Source: Thermoplasmata archaeon
Lineage (GTDB): Archaea; Thermoplasmatota; Thermoplasmata; Lutacidiplasmatales; UBA184
DNA length: 8,132 nucleotides
Direction: 5' to 3'
Assembly (NCBI GenBank): GCA_030044475.1
Contig: JASHVP010000008.1
Coordinates: 1 to 8,132, forward strand
Part shown: one piece after another, positions 1 to 5,380 of the stretch
Layout: the number at the start of each line of letters is the position of its first letter
How positions within the stretch are numbered: the first letter of the stretch is position 1
Made by a program: the position numbers and the translations under genes
Notes under the pieces: generated by a model
Databases searched by the model: none
Told to the model about the DNA's origin: nothing
The model's input: only the letters and a program-made list of their open reading frames with translations

Positions 1-249
1 AACGACACCCGGTACGGACTGTTCGCCGCGCTCTGGACGAAGGATCTCGGGACGGCGCACTCGGTCGCGCGGCGGCTCTCGGCCGGTATGATCGCCGTCA
101 ACGACCCCCCCAGCACGTACCCGCAGACCCCGTTCGGCGGATTCAAGGAGAGCGGCCTCGGCTTCGAGCAGGGGAGCCGGGTGGTCGAGAGCTACACCCG
201 TCGGAAGAACGTGCTCCTCAACCTCGGCGCCGCCCGGAAGAAGGCCTGA
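1..249 (+). CDS. Aldehyde dehydrogenase, C-terminal fragment (cut by window edge)
   Basis: This is the last 82 residues of an NAD(P)-dependent aldehyde dehydrogenase, read in frame from base 1 to a TGA at 247-249. Recognition rests on NDTRYGL at the fragment's start, then ALWTKDL, AGMIAVND, and the family's C-terminal hallmark TPFGGFKESG (residues 43-52 of the fragment), followed by the usual basic tail. The family oxidises aldehydes to carboxylic acids in the cytoplasm. The catalytic cysteine, catalytic glutamate and cofactor-binding fold lie upstream of the window, so neither activity nor substrate can be judged. The nearest gene downstream begins 55 bases later with its own TATA-like box, so the two are probably separate units. 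The family call is firm; the subfamily is unknown. Confidence 0.9.
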   Translation, partial: NDTRYGLFAALWTKDLGTAHSVARRLSAGMIAVNDPPSTYPQTPFGGFKESGLGFEQGSRVVESYTRRKNVLLNLGAARKKA

Positions 250-275
250 CCGCGCGCGGTCGACCCGGCGTCGGG

Positions 276-282
276 AGTTATC
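276..282 (+). promoter_or_regulatory. Possible TATA-like box for the metallopeptidase gene
   Basis: AGTTATC is the only A/T-rich patch in the GC-rich 55-base gap after the aldehyde dehydrogenase. It lies about 23-29 bases upstream of the GTG at 305, the spacing expected for an archaeal TATA box driving a leaderless or nearly leaderless transcript. The match to a consensus box is weak; position is the main argument. Confidence 0.33.
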
Positions 283-304
283 GCCCGGTGCCGGGTGGCC
301 CCCC

Positions 305-1843
305 GTGGCCGGCCTGCCCGTCCCGTCGGGGAACGACGCGCGGGACGGGCATCGATTCCTCCTCGCCCTCGACCGTCGACTGGAGCCGCTCGACCGAGCG
401 ATCCTCGTCGCGGACTGGGACCTCCAGAGCGGCCGGAGCCGCACCGGGTCCGAGCCGTGGCAACTGCAGCGGAGCGCGCTCCTCTCGGACGAGCGCCTCC
501 TCCCGTGGACGCGCGCCGCCCGGCGACGCGCCTGGCCGCCGGCGATCGCGCGACGGCTCGAGCTGCTGGAACGCGTCCTGCTCGACGCGCGCGTCGAGCA
601 GGATCCCGAGGTCGTCCGTCGCCGTTCCGAGCTCCAGCGCCGCGTCGTGGCATACCGCCCCCGGTGGAACGGGCGTCGGGTCCCCCGGTCCGTGGTGCAC
701 CGCGTCCTGCGGCGCGACCGCCGTTCCTCGGTCCGGCGACGGGCGTACTACGCGCTGGAACCGTTGAACCGAGCTCTCGAGGACGGCGTCGCCGAGCTGA
801 TCGCGCTGCGCAACGAGAAGGCACGCGCGCTCGGCTTCCGGACCTTCGCGGAGATGCAATTGGGCTTCGCGGGGGTCTCGCCCGAGGACGTCGCGGAGCT
901 GTCCCAGGCGGCGCTCCGGGGCGCGGCGCCGAGGCTCCGGAGCCTCCGGGAGATCGACGGGCGGAGGGCCGAGAACGGCTGGCATCCGTGGGACATCGAC
1001 CACGTCTTCGCCCAGCGCGCGTCGCTCCCCGATTCCGCGTTCCCGCGGACTCCGATGCTGCCGCGGATCCTCGCCGCCGTGCGCGCGTGGGGATTCCCCA
1101 CCGGACGGATGCGGTTCCGGGTGGTCTTCCACGACCTACCGGCGGGCGGGCTCACGCTCGCGCCCGACCCCCCGAAGGACGTTCGGATCCTGGTGCACCC
1201 CCAGGGCGGCTGGCATGCGTACCACGTGATGTTCCACGAGGTCGGTCACGCGGTCCACTCGGCGTCGATCCGGTCCCCCCGGCACCTCCTGCGCTGGCAC
1301 GAGAACGTGCCCGGCTTCGGGGCCTTCCACGAGGGGATCGGCGAGCTGTTCGCCGCGCTCTCGAGCGACGCCAACTGGCTCGGGACCCAGCGCGGGCTGC
1401 CCCGGTCCGCGGTCGCCGCGTTCCTCGCGGACCGCCGCGATGCCGAGCTGCGGGCGACGGGGCTCACGACCTGCTGGATGCGGGTGGAGCAGGCGCTCTA
1501 CCGGAACCCGCACCGGGACCCGATGGAGGAGGCGACGCGGTACGAGCGGCGACTGTTCGGGTTCGACGACTATCCCCCGCGCTCGTTCGTCGACTCGTTC
1601 TGGGTCGATACCCCGTCGTACGCGCCGAACTACGTGCTGGCCGCGCTGTTCCGGGCCCAGGTGGCCGCCGCCCTCGTCGACCGACTCGGGGGTCCGTTCT
1701 GGCCGAACCGGAAGGTCGGGCCCTGGCTGACCCGGAATTGGATGGCGCCCGGGTCGCTCGTGGAGTGGCTCCCGCGGCTGCGGGAACTGACCGGTCGTCC
1801 GCTCGGCGCCGAGGCGTTCCGCGCGCGGGTCGGGACGGCCTAG
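305..1843 (+). CDS. Zinc metallopeptidase of the M2/M3 (ACE / oligoendopeptidase F-like) type
   Basis: A 512-residue gluzincin peptidase, probably cytoplasmic because no signal peptide or membrane segment is visible. The active-site helix is HEVGHAVH (H311, E312, H315): two zinc-binding histidines and the catalytic glutamate. Downstream, GFGAFHEGIGELFA (residues 337-350) resembles the GFHEAIGD segment of M2 angiotensin-converting enzymes and supplies the likely third ligand, E343. Near the C-terminus SYAPNYVLAALF (438-449) matches the tyrosine-containing substrate-binding segment of the M3/M2 fold, and an N-terminal ADWDLQSG (36-43) resembles the tryptophan segment common near the start of these enzymes. 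Length is somewhat short of typical M2/M3 proteins (around 600). The start is a GTG without a clear SD site; no better in-frame start exists between it and the upstream gene. It probably cleaves peptides or oligopeptides; specificity is unknown. M32 carboxypeptidase is less likely because its hallmark motifs are not seen. Confidence 0.85.
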   Translation: MAGLPVPSGNDARDGHRFLLALDRRLEPLDRAILVADWDLQSGRSRTGSEPWQLQRSALLSDERLLPWTRAARRRAWPPAIARRLELLERVLLDARVEQDPEVVRRRSELQRRVVAYRPRWNGRRVPRSVVHRVLRRDRRSSVRRRAYYALEPLNRALEDGVAELIALRNEKARALGFRTFAEMQLGFAGVSPEDVAELSQAALRGAAPRLRSLREIDGRRAENGWHPWDIDHVFAQRASLPDSAFPRTPMLPRILAAVRAWGFPTGRMRFRVVFHDLPAGGLTLAPDPPKDVRILVHPQGGWHAYHVMFHEVGHAVHSASIRSPRHLLRWHENVPGFGAFHEGIGELFAALSSDANWLGTQRGLPRSAVAAFLADRRDAELRATGLTTCWMRVEQALYRNPHRDPMEEATRYERRLFGFDDYPPRSFVDSFWVDTPSYAPNYVLAALFRAQVAAALVDRLGGPFWPNRKVGPWLTRNWMAPGSLVEWLPRLRELTGRPLGAEAFRARVGTA

Positions 1844-1883
1844 CGCGCGGGGGGGCCGGGCGCTCGTGGTACGTACGAAACCC

Positions 1884-1891
1884 CAAAAGAA
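1884..1891 (+). promoter_or_regulatory. Possible TATA-like box for the zinc-ribbon membrane protein
   Basis: CAAAAGAA sits 22-29 bases upstream of the ATG at 1913 in a 69-base gap that is otherwise GC-rich. No SD-like sequence lies between it and the start. It fits a leaderless archaeal transcript, but the box is degenerate. Confidence 0.33.
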
Positions 1892-1912
1892 CCCGCTTCG
1901 GCTCCTCCCTCC

Positions 1913-2536
1913 ATGTTCCCGTCGAAGCCCCCGCGCGGGGAGTGGGGGGCCTGCCAGTTCTGCGGGGTCGCGGTGCCGCCCGGTTCGGCGAAGTGCGAGC
2001 TGTGCGGCGCGGCCGCCCCCCTGACCGCCCAGCAGCTGGCGACCGCCGCGCCGAAGGTGAAGCGCCGGGTCCGGCTCACCGGGACCCTGCGGGCGTTCAT
2101 CGTGATCGTGGTCGTGATCGGGCTCTCCTACTCGCTGATCTCGGTGGTGCTGCAGGGACCCCCGGTCGTCGCGGACCCGCTCACGACCGCCGCGATGTAT
2201 CACATCGGCGCCGGCAACATCACGCTCCTCTCGGGCGCGATCACCGGCGGCGACTACGTCCTCGGGAACTTCACGACGATCCTCCCGTCGGGCGCGTCGA
2301 TCGAGCTCGCCGTGTACAATTCGACCGAAGGGGCGGCGTACTTCAGCGGGGCCCCGTCGAGCCCGGCCTACACGATCTCGCCGACGTCGGACGGCCGGAT
2401 CGTCTTCTCCGCCGCGTACACCGACACGTACTACTTCGTGTTCACGAACCCGTACCCCGTGCCCAGCCACCTGACGGTCGAGGTCTGGATCACCACGACG
2501 TACGAGTCGAACGTCGGGGACGACGGGTTCGCGTAG
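1913..2536 (+). CDS. Zinc-ribbon, single-pass membrane protein with outer beta-rich domain
   Basis: A 207-residue protein of unrecognised function with a clear layout. The N-terminus holds a rubredoxin-like zinc ribbon, CQFC (C14, C17) and CELC (C28, C31). A basic patch at 48-54 (PKVKRRV) precedes one hydrophobic span at about 60-81. The remaining 125 residues are rich in Thr, Ser, Tyr and short beta-prone stretches, ending in TDTYYFVFTNPYP (170-182) and an acidic tail. The positive-inside rule puts the zinc ribbon in the cytoplasm and the C-terminal domain outside. The outer domain carries three N-X-S/T sequons (N102, N119, N136), which in archaea could be glycosylated. Its repeated small beta motifs loosely recall pre-peptidase C-terminal type domains, but I would not assign that family. 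It converges on kptA with a 6-base gap. Possible roles include surface sensing or assembly; none can be inferred securely. Confidence 0.8.
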   Translation: MFPSKPPRGEWGACQFCGVAVPPGSAKCELCGAAAPLTAQQLATAAPKVKRRVRLTGTLRAFIVIVVVIGLSYSLISVVLQGPPVVADPLTTAAMYHIGAGNITLLSGAITGGDYVLGNFTTILPSGASIELAVYNSTEGAAYFSGAPSSPAYTISPTSDGRIVFSAAYTDTYYFVFTNPYPVPSHLTVEVWITTTYESNVGDDGFA

Positions 2537-2547
2537 GGGCCCCTACG
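2532..2547. repeat. Perfect 16-base palindrome spanning two convergent stop codons
   Basis: CGTAGGGGCCCCTACG is identical to its reverse complement. The left half holds the TAG stop of the zinc-ribbon gene (2534-2536) and the right half the TAG stop of kptA on the other strand (2543-2545). As RNA it can fold into a six-pair stem with a GGCC loop, extendable by a G-U and a C-G pair. No T-run follows on either strand, so it is not a canonical archaeal terminator, but it is placed where a bidirectional 3'-end signal would be. Confidence 0.7.
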
Positions 2548-3196
2548 TGGCGGCGTCGGGGGGGACCTCGGCGCGCTTCAGGTACTGCGCCGGGACCTGG
2601 TTCACGAGGTAGACGGTCTTGCCGGCGCGCATGATCACGAGCCCGTCGCCCCGCGCCCGTTTCGCATCGACCTCGAGGAGGATCGGCTCCGGCGTCCGGA
2701 CCGCCCCGGCCGCGCGCGCGTCCTCGGCGGTCTTCGACAGGTGGACCTTCCGGCGGTCGGACGGCTTCAGGCCCACCTCGAGGACGATGGCGGCCTCCTC
2801 GGCGGTGACCGGGAAGTAGAGCTGGTCCGGGATGTTCTCGGTCGGGAGGTCGGGCTCGACCTCGAGCGTGTGGCCGTACGTGGCCCGGATCCGATCGTCG
2901 CGGACCTCGTACCGCCCCTTCGCGTCGGTCTCGGCGATCGCGACGAGGTGCTGGACCCGCAGCCAGTGGTAGGCGGGGTGCTTCTGGGAGATCGCGCGCA
3001 CGATCCCCGGGAGCGCGACCCACCCCTGCGGGTCGATCGGGAGCGAGTATCGGTCCGGGAAGTGGCGAAGGATGCCGGTCAGGACCCGGCCGAGGTGGTC
3101 GAGCTCCCGGTCGTTCATCAGGAAGCGGCCGTTCTGCCCGCAGACGGGGCACGCCTCGGCGCGGAAGTACCCGTGCTGCGCGCACTCCTTCAGCAT
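2543..3196 (-). CDS. kptA: RNA 2'-phosphotransferase (Tpt1/KptA) with N-terminal zinc ribbon
   Basis: A 217-residue enzyme of the family that removes an internal 2'-phosphate from RNA using NAD+, giving ADP-ribose 1'',2''-cyclic phosphate and nicotinamide. The N-terminus has a C/H zinc ribbon (C5, H8, C16, C19) of the type found in several archaeal KptAs. Core motifs follow in order: LRH (43-45, catalytic Arg-His), the IDPQGWV segment (54-60), IRATYGHT (103-110, with R104), and RRKVHLS (148-154). The usual L-Y-H-G-T segment is instead LYFPVT (126-131), so the HGT triad is altered apart from the Thr. ATG lies 9 bases after the rpoL stop, so the two genes form one minus-strand operon. Most archaea splice tRNA without leaving a 2'-phosphate, so its natural substrate is uncertain; related enzymes can also ADP-ribosylate 5'-phosphate ends. 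Family call is strong; activity is inferred. Confidence 0.93.
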   Translation of the reverse strand: MLKECAQHGYFRAEACPVCGQNGRFLMNDRELDHLGRVLTGILRHFPDRYSLPIDPQGWVALPGIVRAISQKHPAYHWLRVQHLVAIAETDAKGRYEVRDDRIRATYGHTLEVEPDLPTENIPDQLYFPVTAEEAAIVLEVGLKPSDRRKVHLSKTAEDARAAGAVRTPEPILLEVDAKRARGDGLVIMRAGKTVYLVNQVPAQYLKRAEVPPDAAT

Positions 3197-3205
3197 GCTC
3201 GTCCG

Positions 3206-3493
3206 TCAGGCCCTGACCTTGTCCGCCTTCTTCTCGAAATCGGTGAGCAGGTCGCCGTAGAGGTCCGCGAGGTCCTTGAGGACGCGCTTCAGGACCTGCT
3301 GCGGCTTTTCGCCCTTGGTCCGGACGAACAGGGTCGGGCGGTCGAGGAACGGGTGGCCGAGGTAGTACCGCGCCTCGACGACCTTCTCCTCCTTCTGGAG
3401 CGCCTCGACGAGGGGGATGAGCAGGGTCTCCTCGCCCCGGGGGAACTCGACCCGGAGAAGGTCGTGTTCCTTCTCGACCACGCGAAGGTCCAT
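3206..3493 (-). CDS. rpoL: DNA-directed RNA polymerase subunit Rpo11 (L)
   Basis: A 95-residue protein matching archaeal RNA polymerase subunit L, the partner of subunit D in the assembly platform equivalent to the bacterial alpha dimer and eukaryotic Rpb3/Rpb11. Length is typical. Diagnostic features are the N-terminal strand MDLRVVEKE, the central GHPFLDRPTLFVRTKG (residues 46-61), which corresponds to the family's HP-x-L-x-x-P-x-L-x-(I/V)-(R/K)-T segment, and the long C-terminal helix from about 63 onward. The hallmark D/E-H-T-L-x-N-x-L segment of L subunits is weak here: EETLLIPLVE (21-30) has Glu in place of His and no Asn. ATG start; no alternative upstream start occurs before an in-frame TAA near 3530. 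It leads a two-gene operon with kptA and is divergent from purD. Confidence 0.87.
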   Translation of the reverse strand: MDLRVVEKEHDLLRVEFPRGEETLLIPLVEALQKEEKVVEARYYLGHPFLDRPTLFVRTKGEKPQQVLKRVLKDLADLYGDLLTDFEKKADKVRA

Positions 3494-3528
3494 CGGGGCC
3501 TCGGAGGCCGGCCCACCAACGTCCGATT

Positions 3529-3534
3529 CTTAAG
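3529..3534 (-). promoter_or_regulatory. Possible TATA-like box for the rpoL-kptA operon
   Basis: Read on the minus strand, GCTTAAGAATC is the only A/T-rich patch upstream of rpoL. Its TTAA core is 36-41 bases before the ATG at 3493, which would give a leader of roughly ten bases. It is set in the divergent gap shared with purD. Confidence 0.45.
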
Positions 3535-3590
3535 CGTGGCGGAACCGAGGGACCCGCCGGCGCCGCCGAGGGCCCGGGCGCCGACGGGCC

Positions 3591-3595
3591 TATAA
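3591..3595 (+). promoter_or_regulatory. TATA box for purD
   Basis: TATAA stands out in an otherwise almost pure G+C stretch. It begins 28 bases before the purD ATG at 3619, the spacing of a leaderless archaeal promoter, and no SD-like sequence lies between. No purine-rich BRE is obvious just upstream (GACGGGCC). This is the clearest promoter element in the window. Confidence 0.62.
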
Positions 3596-3618
3596 CCCTC
3601 GTTCCCTGCTGCGCGACG

Positions 3619-5025
3619 ATGCGCTGGCTGATCGTCGGGGGCGGGGCCCGCGAGCACGCGATCGGCGTCGCGCTCGCCCGGGCGGGGGCCGAGCTCGTCG
3701 TCGCGAGCCCGAACGCGAACCCCGGGCTCGACCGCCTGGCCCGGGCCACGGTCCGGTGCGACGCGACCGACGGCGCGAAGATCGGGGAGTTCGCCCGATC
3801 GTCCGGTGCGCAGGCGGCGGCGATCGGTCCGGAGGCGCCGCTCGCGGCGGGGGTCGCCGACGTCCTCCGGGGGGCCGAGTTGCCGACGGTCGGACCCGGG
3901 GCCGACGGGGCGCGGATCGAGTCGTCGAAGCTGTTCTGCCGGGAGCTGCTCGCCCGCCATGGGGTGCCCGGCCAGCCGCGGTTCGCCGCGCCCGCCTCGG
4001 TCGACGACGTCGACCCGCAGCTCGCGGCGTTCGACCGGCCGCTGGTCGTCAAGCCGAGCGGGCTGACGTCCGGGAAGGGGGTCTGGGTCGAAGGCTCCGA
4101 CTTCACGGACCGGAAGGACGCCGCGATCTACGCGAAATCGGTCCTCGTCCAGGGCGGCGGCGTCGTCTTCGAGGAGAAGCTCGACGGCGAGGAGTTCAGC
4201 CTGATGGCGTTCGTGACCGACTCCGGCGTCTTCCCGATGCCGGCCGTCCAGGACTTCAAGCGGGCGCTCGAGGGCGACCAGGGCGGGAACACCGGCGGGA
4301 TGGGGTCGTACTCCCAGCGCGACCACCTGCTGCCGTTCCTCCCCGCGGCCGATCGCAACCGGGCCCTCGAGATCCTGACGCGCTCCGTGGCGGCGCTGCG
4401 CGCGGAGGGGATCCCGTACCGAGGCATCCTCTACGGGGGATTCATGCTGACGGCCGAGGGACCCCGGCTGCTCGAGTTCAACGCGCGGTTCGGCGACCCG
4501 GAGGGGATCAACGCGCTGACGCTCTACGAGCCCGGGGACTTCTCCGAGCTCCTGCTCGGGGTCGCGACGGGCCGCGTCGACCCGAACCTCCTCCAGTTCC
4601 GCCTGCGGTCGACCGTGGTGAAGTACGTCGTGCCGCCGGGGTACGGCAGCCGCGCCCAGGCCGGCGGTCTCCTGACGCTCGACGAGGCGGCGATCGAGGA
4701 CGAGGGCGTCCACGTCCTGTTCGGCAGCGTCGAGGCCGCCGGACCGGCGACCGTCCGCCTCGGCACGTCCCGGGGCCTCGCGCTCGTCGGCGAGGCGAGC
4801 GCGATCCACGAGGCCGGCACCCGGGTCGAGGCGGCGCTGGCCCACCTCCACGGCGCCTTCTACGTCCGCCACGACATCGGGACGAAGGACGACCTCGCGA
4901 AGCGGCGGGAGCACATGCGCTCCCTGCTCGCTCCGGGCGCGAAGCCGTCGCCGCTCCCGCTCTCCGTCGCGCCGGCCGGCGCGCCCCCGTCGAGCGCCGG
5001 CCCGCCCGAGCAGCTGGCCCACTGA
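3619..5025 (+). CDS. purD: Phosphoribosylamine--glycine ligase (GARS)
   Basis: A 468-residue ATP-grasp enzyme that joins glycine to phosphoribosylamine using ATP to make glycinamide ribonucleotide, the second step of de novo purine synthesis, in the cytoplasm. Motifs in order: N-terminal VGGGAREHA (6-14), GPEAPL (70-75), the ATP-grasp loop VVKPSGLTSGKGV (143-155), FEEKLDGEEFS (184-194), GGNTGGMGSYS (222-232), and the metal-binding LEFNARFGDPE (285-295). TVVKYVVPPGYG (332-343) in the C-terminal domain resembles the archaeal form of the enzyme. The catalytic protein appears to end near residue 438; the last 30 residues are a Pro/Ala/Ser-rich tail (439-468) not usual for the family, whose members are mostly 420-440 residues. 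It is preceded by a TATA box and followed 43 bases later by TFS, so it may be a single-gene unit. Confidence 0.97.
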   Translation: MRWLIVGGGAREHAIGVALARAGAELVVASPNANPGLDRLARATVRCDATDGAKIGEFARSSGAQAAAIGPEAPLAAGVADVLRGAELPTVGPGADGARIESSKLFCRELLARHGVPGQPRFAAPASVDDVDPQLAAFDRPLVVKPSGLTSGKGVWVEGSDFTDRKDAAIYAKSVLVQGGGVVFEEKLDGEEFSLMAFVTDSGVFPMPAVQDFKRALEGDQGGNTGGMGSYSQRDHLLPFLPAADRNRALEILTRSVAALRAEGIPYRGILYGGFMLTAEGPRLLEFNARFGDPEGINALTLYEPGDFSELLLGVATGRVDPNLLQFRLRSTVVKYVVPPGYGSRAQAGGLLTLDEAAIEDEGVHVLFGSVEAAGPATVRLGTSRGLALVGEASAIHEAGTRVEAALAHLHGAFYVRHDIGTKDDLAKRREHMRSLLAPGAKPSPLPLSVAPAGAPPSSAGPPEQLAH

Positions 5026-5036
5026 CGGGCGAAGCG

Positions 5037-5043
5037 TCTAAGA
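5037..5043 (+). promoter_or_regulatory. Possible TATA-like box for the TFS-asnS pair
   Basis: TCTAAGA begins 12 bases after the purD stop and 32 bases before the TFS ATG at 5069. It is the only A/T-richer patch in the 43-base gap, and no SD site precedes the ATG. A short or absent leader is implied; readthrough from purD is also possible. Confidence 0.38.
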
Positions 5044-5068
5044 GCCGCCGACCGCTCGACGCGGTGCC

Positions 5069-5380
5069 ATGTTCTGCCCCAACTGCAAGCGACTGATGCG
5101 CCCGGACCGGGCCCGCGGCGTCTGGCACTGCCCCGCCTGCGGGACCGAGGTGCCGCTGGGCCGGGGCGTCGAGGTCGGCACCTCCACCCCGCACGCCCGG
5201 GGCGGCGTCGCCGTCGTCGAGTCGAGGGTCGCCACGCTGCCGAAGACGGCCGAGGTCTGCCCGAAGTGCGGGAACGGCGAGGCGTACTGGGTGCTGCGGC
5301 AGACGCGCGGCTCGGACGAGCCCGAGACCCGCATCTTCGAGTGCACGAAGTGCGGACACAAATGGCGGGAGTACCAGTGA
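5069..5380 (+). CDS. tfs: Transcription factor S (TFS), archaeal TFIIS-like RNA cleavage factor
   Basis: A 103-residue protein with two zinc ribbons. The N-terminal ribbon uses C3, C6, C21 and C24. The C-terminal ribbon uses C64, C67, C92 and C95 and contains the acidic tip QTRGSDEP (78-85), with D83-E84 as the pair that reaches into the polymerase active site and stimulates cleavage of backtracked RNA. Length and the EYQ ending fit the archaeal family. The intact acidic pair argues for an active cleavage factor rather than one of the inhibitory TFS paralogs, which carry changed tips. Rpb9 and RpoM homologs are related, but archaeal proteins with this tip are called TFS. The stop TGA overlaps the asnS GTG, implying translational coupling. 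Confidence 0.95.
   Translation: MFCPNCKRLMRPDRARGVWHCPACGTEVPLGRGVEVGTSTPHARGGVAVVESRVATLPKTAEVCPKCGNGEAYWVLRQTRGSDEPETRIFECTKCGHKWREYQ
5367..5371 (+). promoter_or_regulatory. asnS: Shine-Dalgarno-like site for asnS
   Basis: GGGAG inside the end of the TFS gene ends 5 bases before the GTG at 5377. It favours that GTG over the in-frame ATG at 5362-5364, which has no such site and would lengthen the TFS overlap to 19 bases. Confidence 0.5.

Noticed and set aside
2531..2550. Canonical transcription terminator at the palindrome
   Set aside because: No T-run follows the hairpin on either strand, so it is listed as a palindrome, not a terminator.
295..2634. Long plus-strand open frame running across the peptidase and zinc-ribbon genes
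   Set aside because: Arg/Pro/Ala-rich shadow; the other frame gives recognisable catalytic, zinc-ribbon and membrane segments.
2490..4106. Long minus-strand open frame overlapping kptA, rpoL and part of purD
   Set aside because: Out of frame with kptA and rpoL, no motif, and composition typical of a shadow frame.
3289..5022. Long minus-strand open frame antisense to purD
   Set aside because: Its translation is a low-complexity Arg/Gly/Asp/Pro mixture with no motifs. High G+C at third codon positions removes stops from the opposite strand, and purD is unmistakable here.
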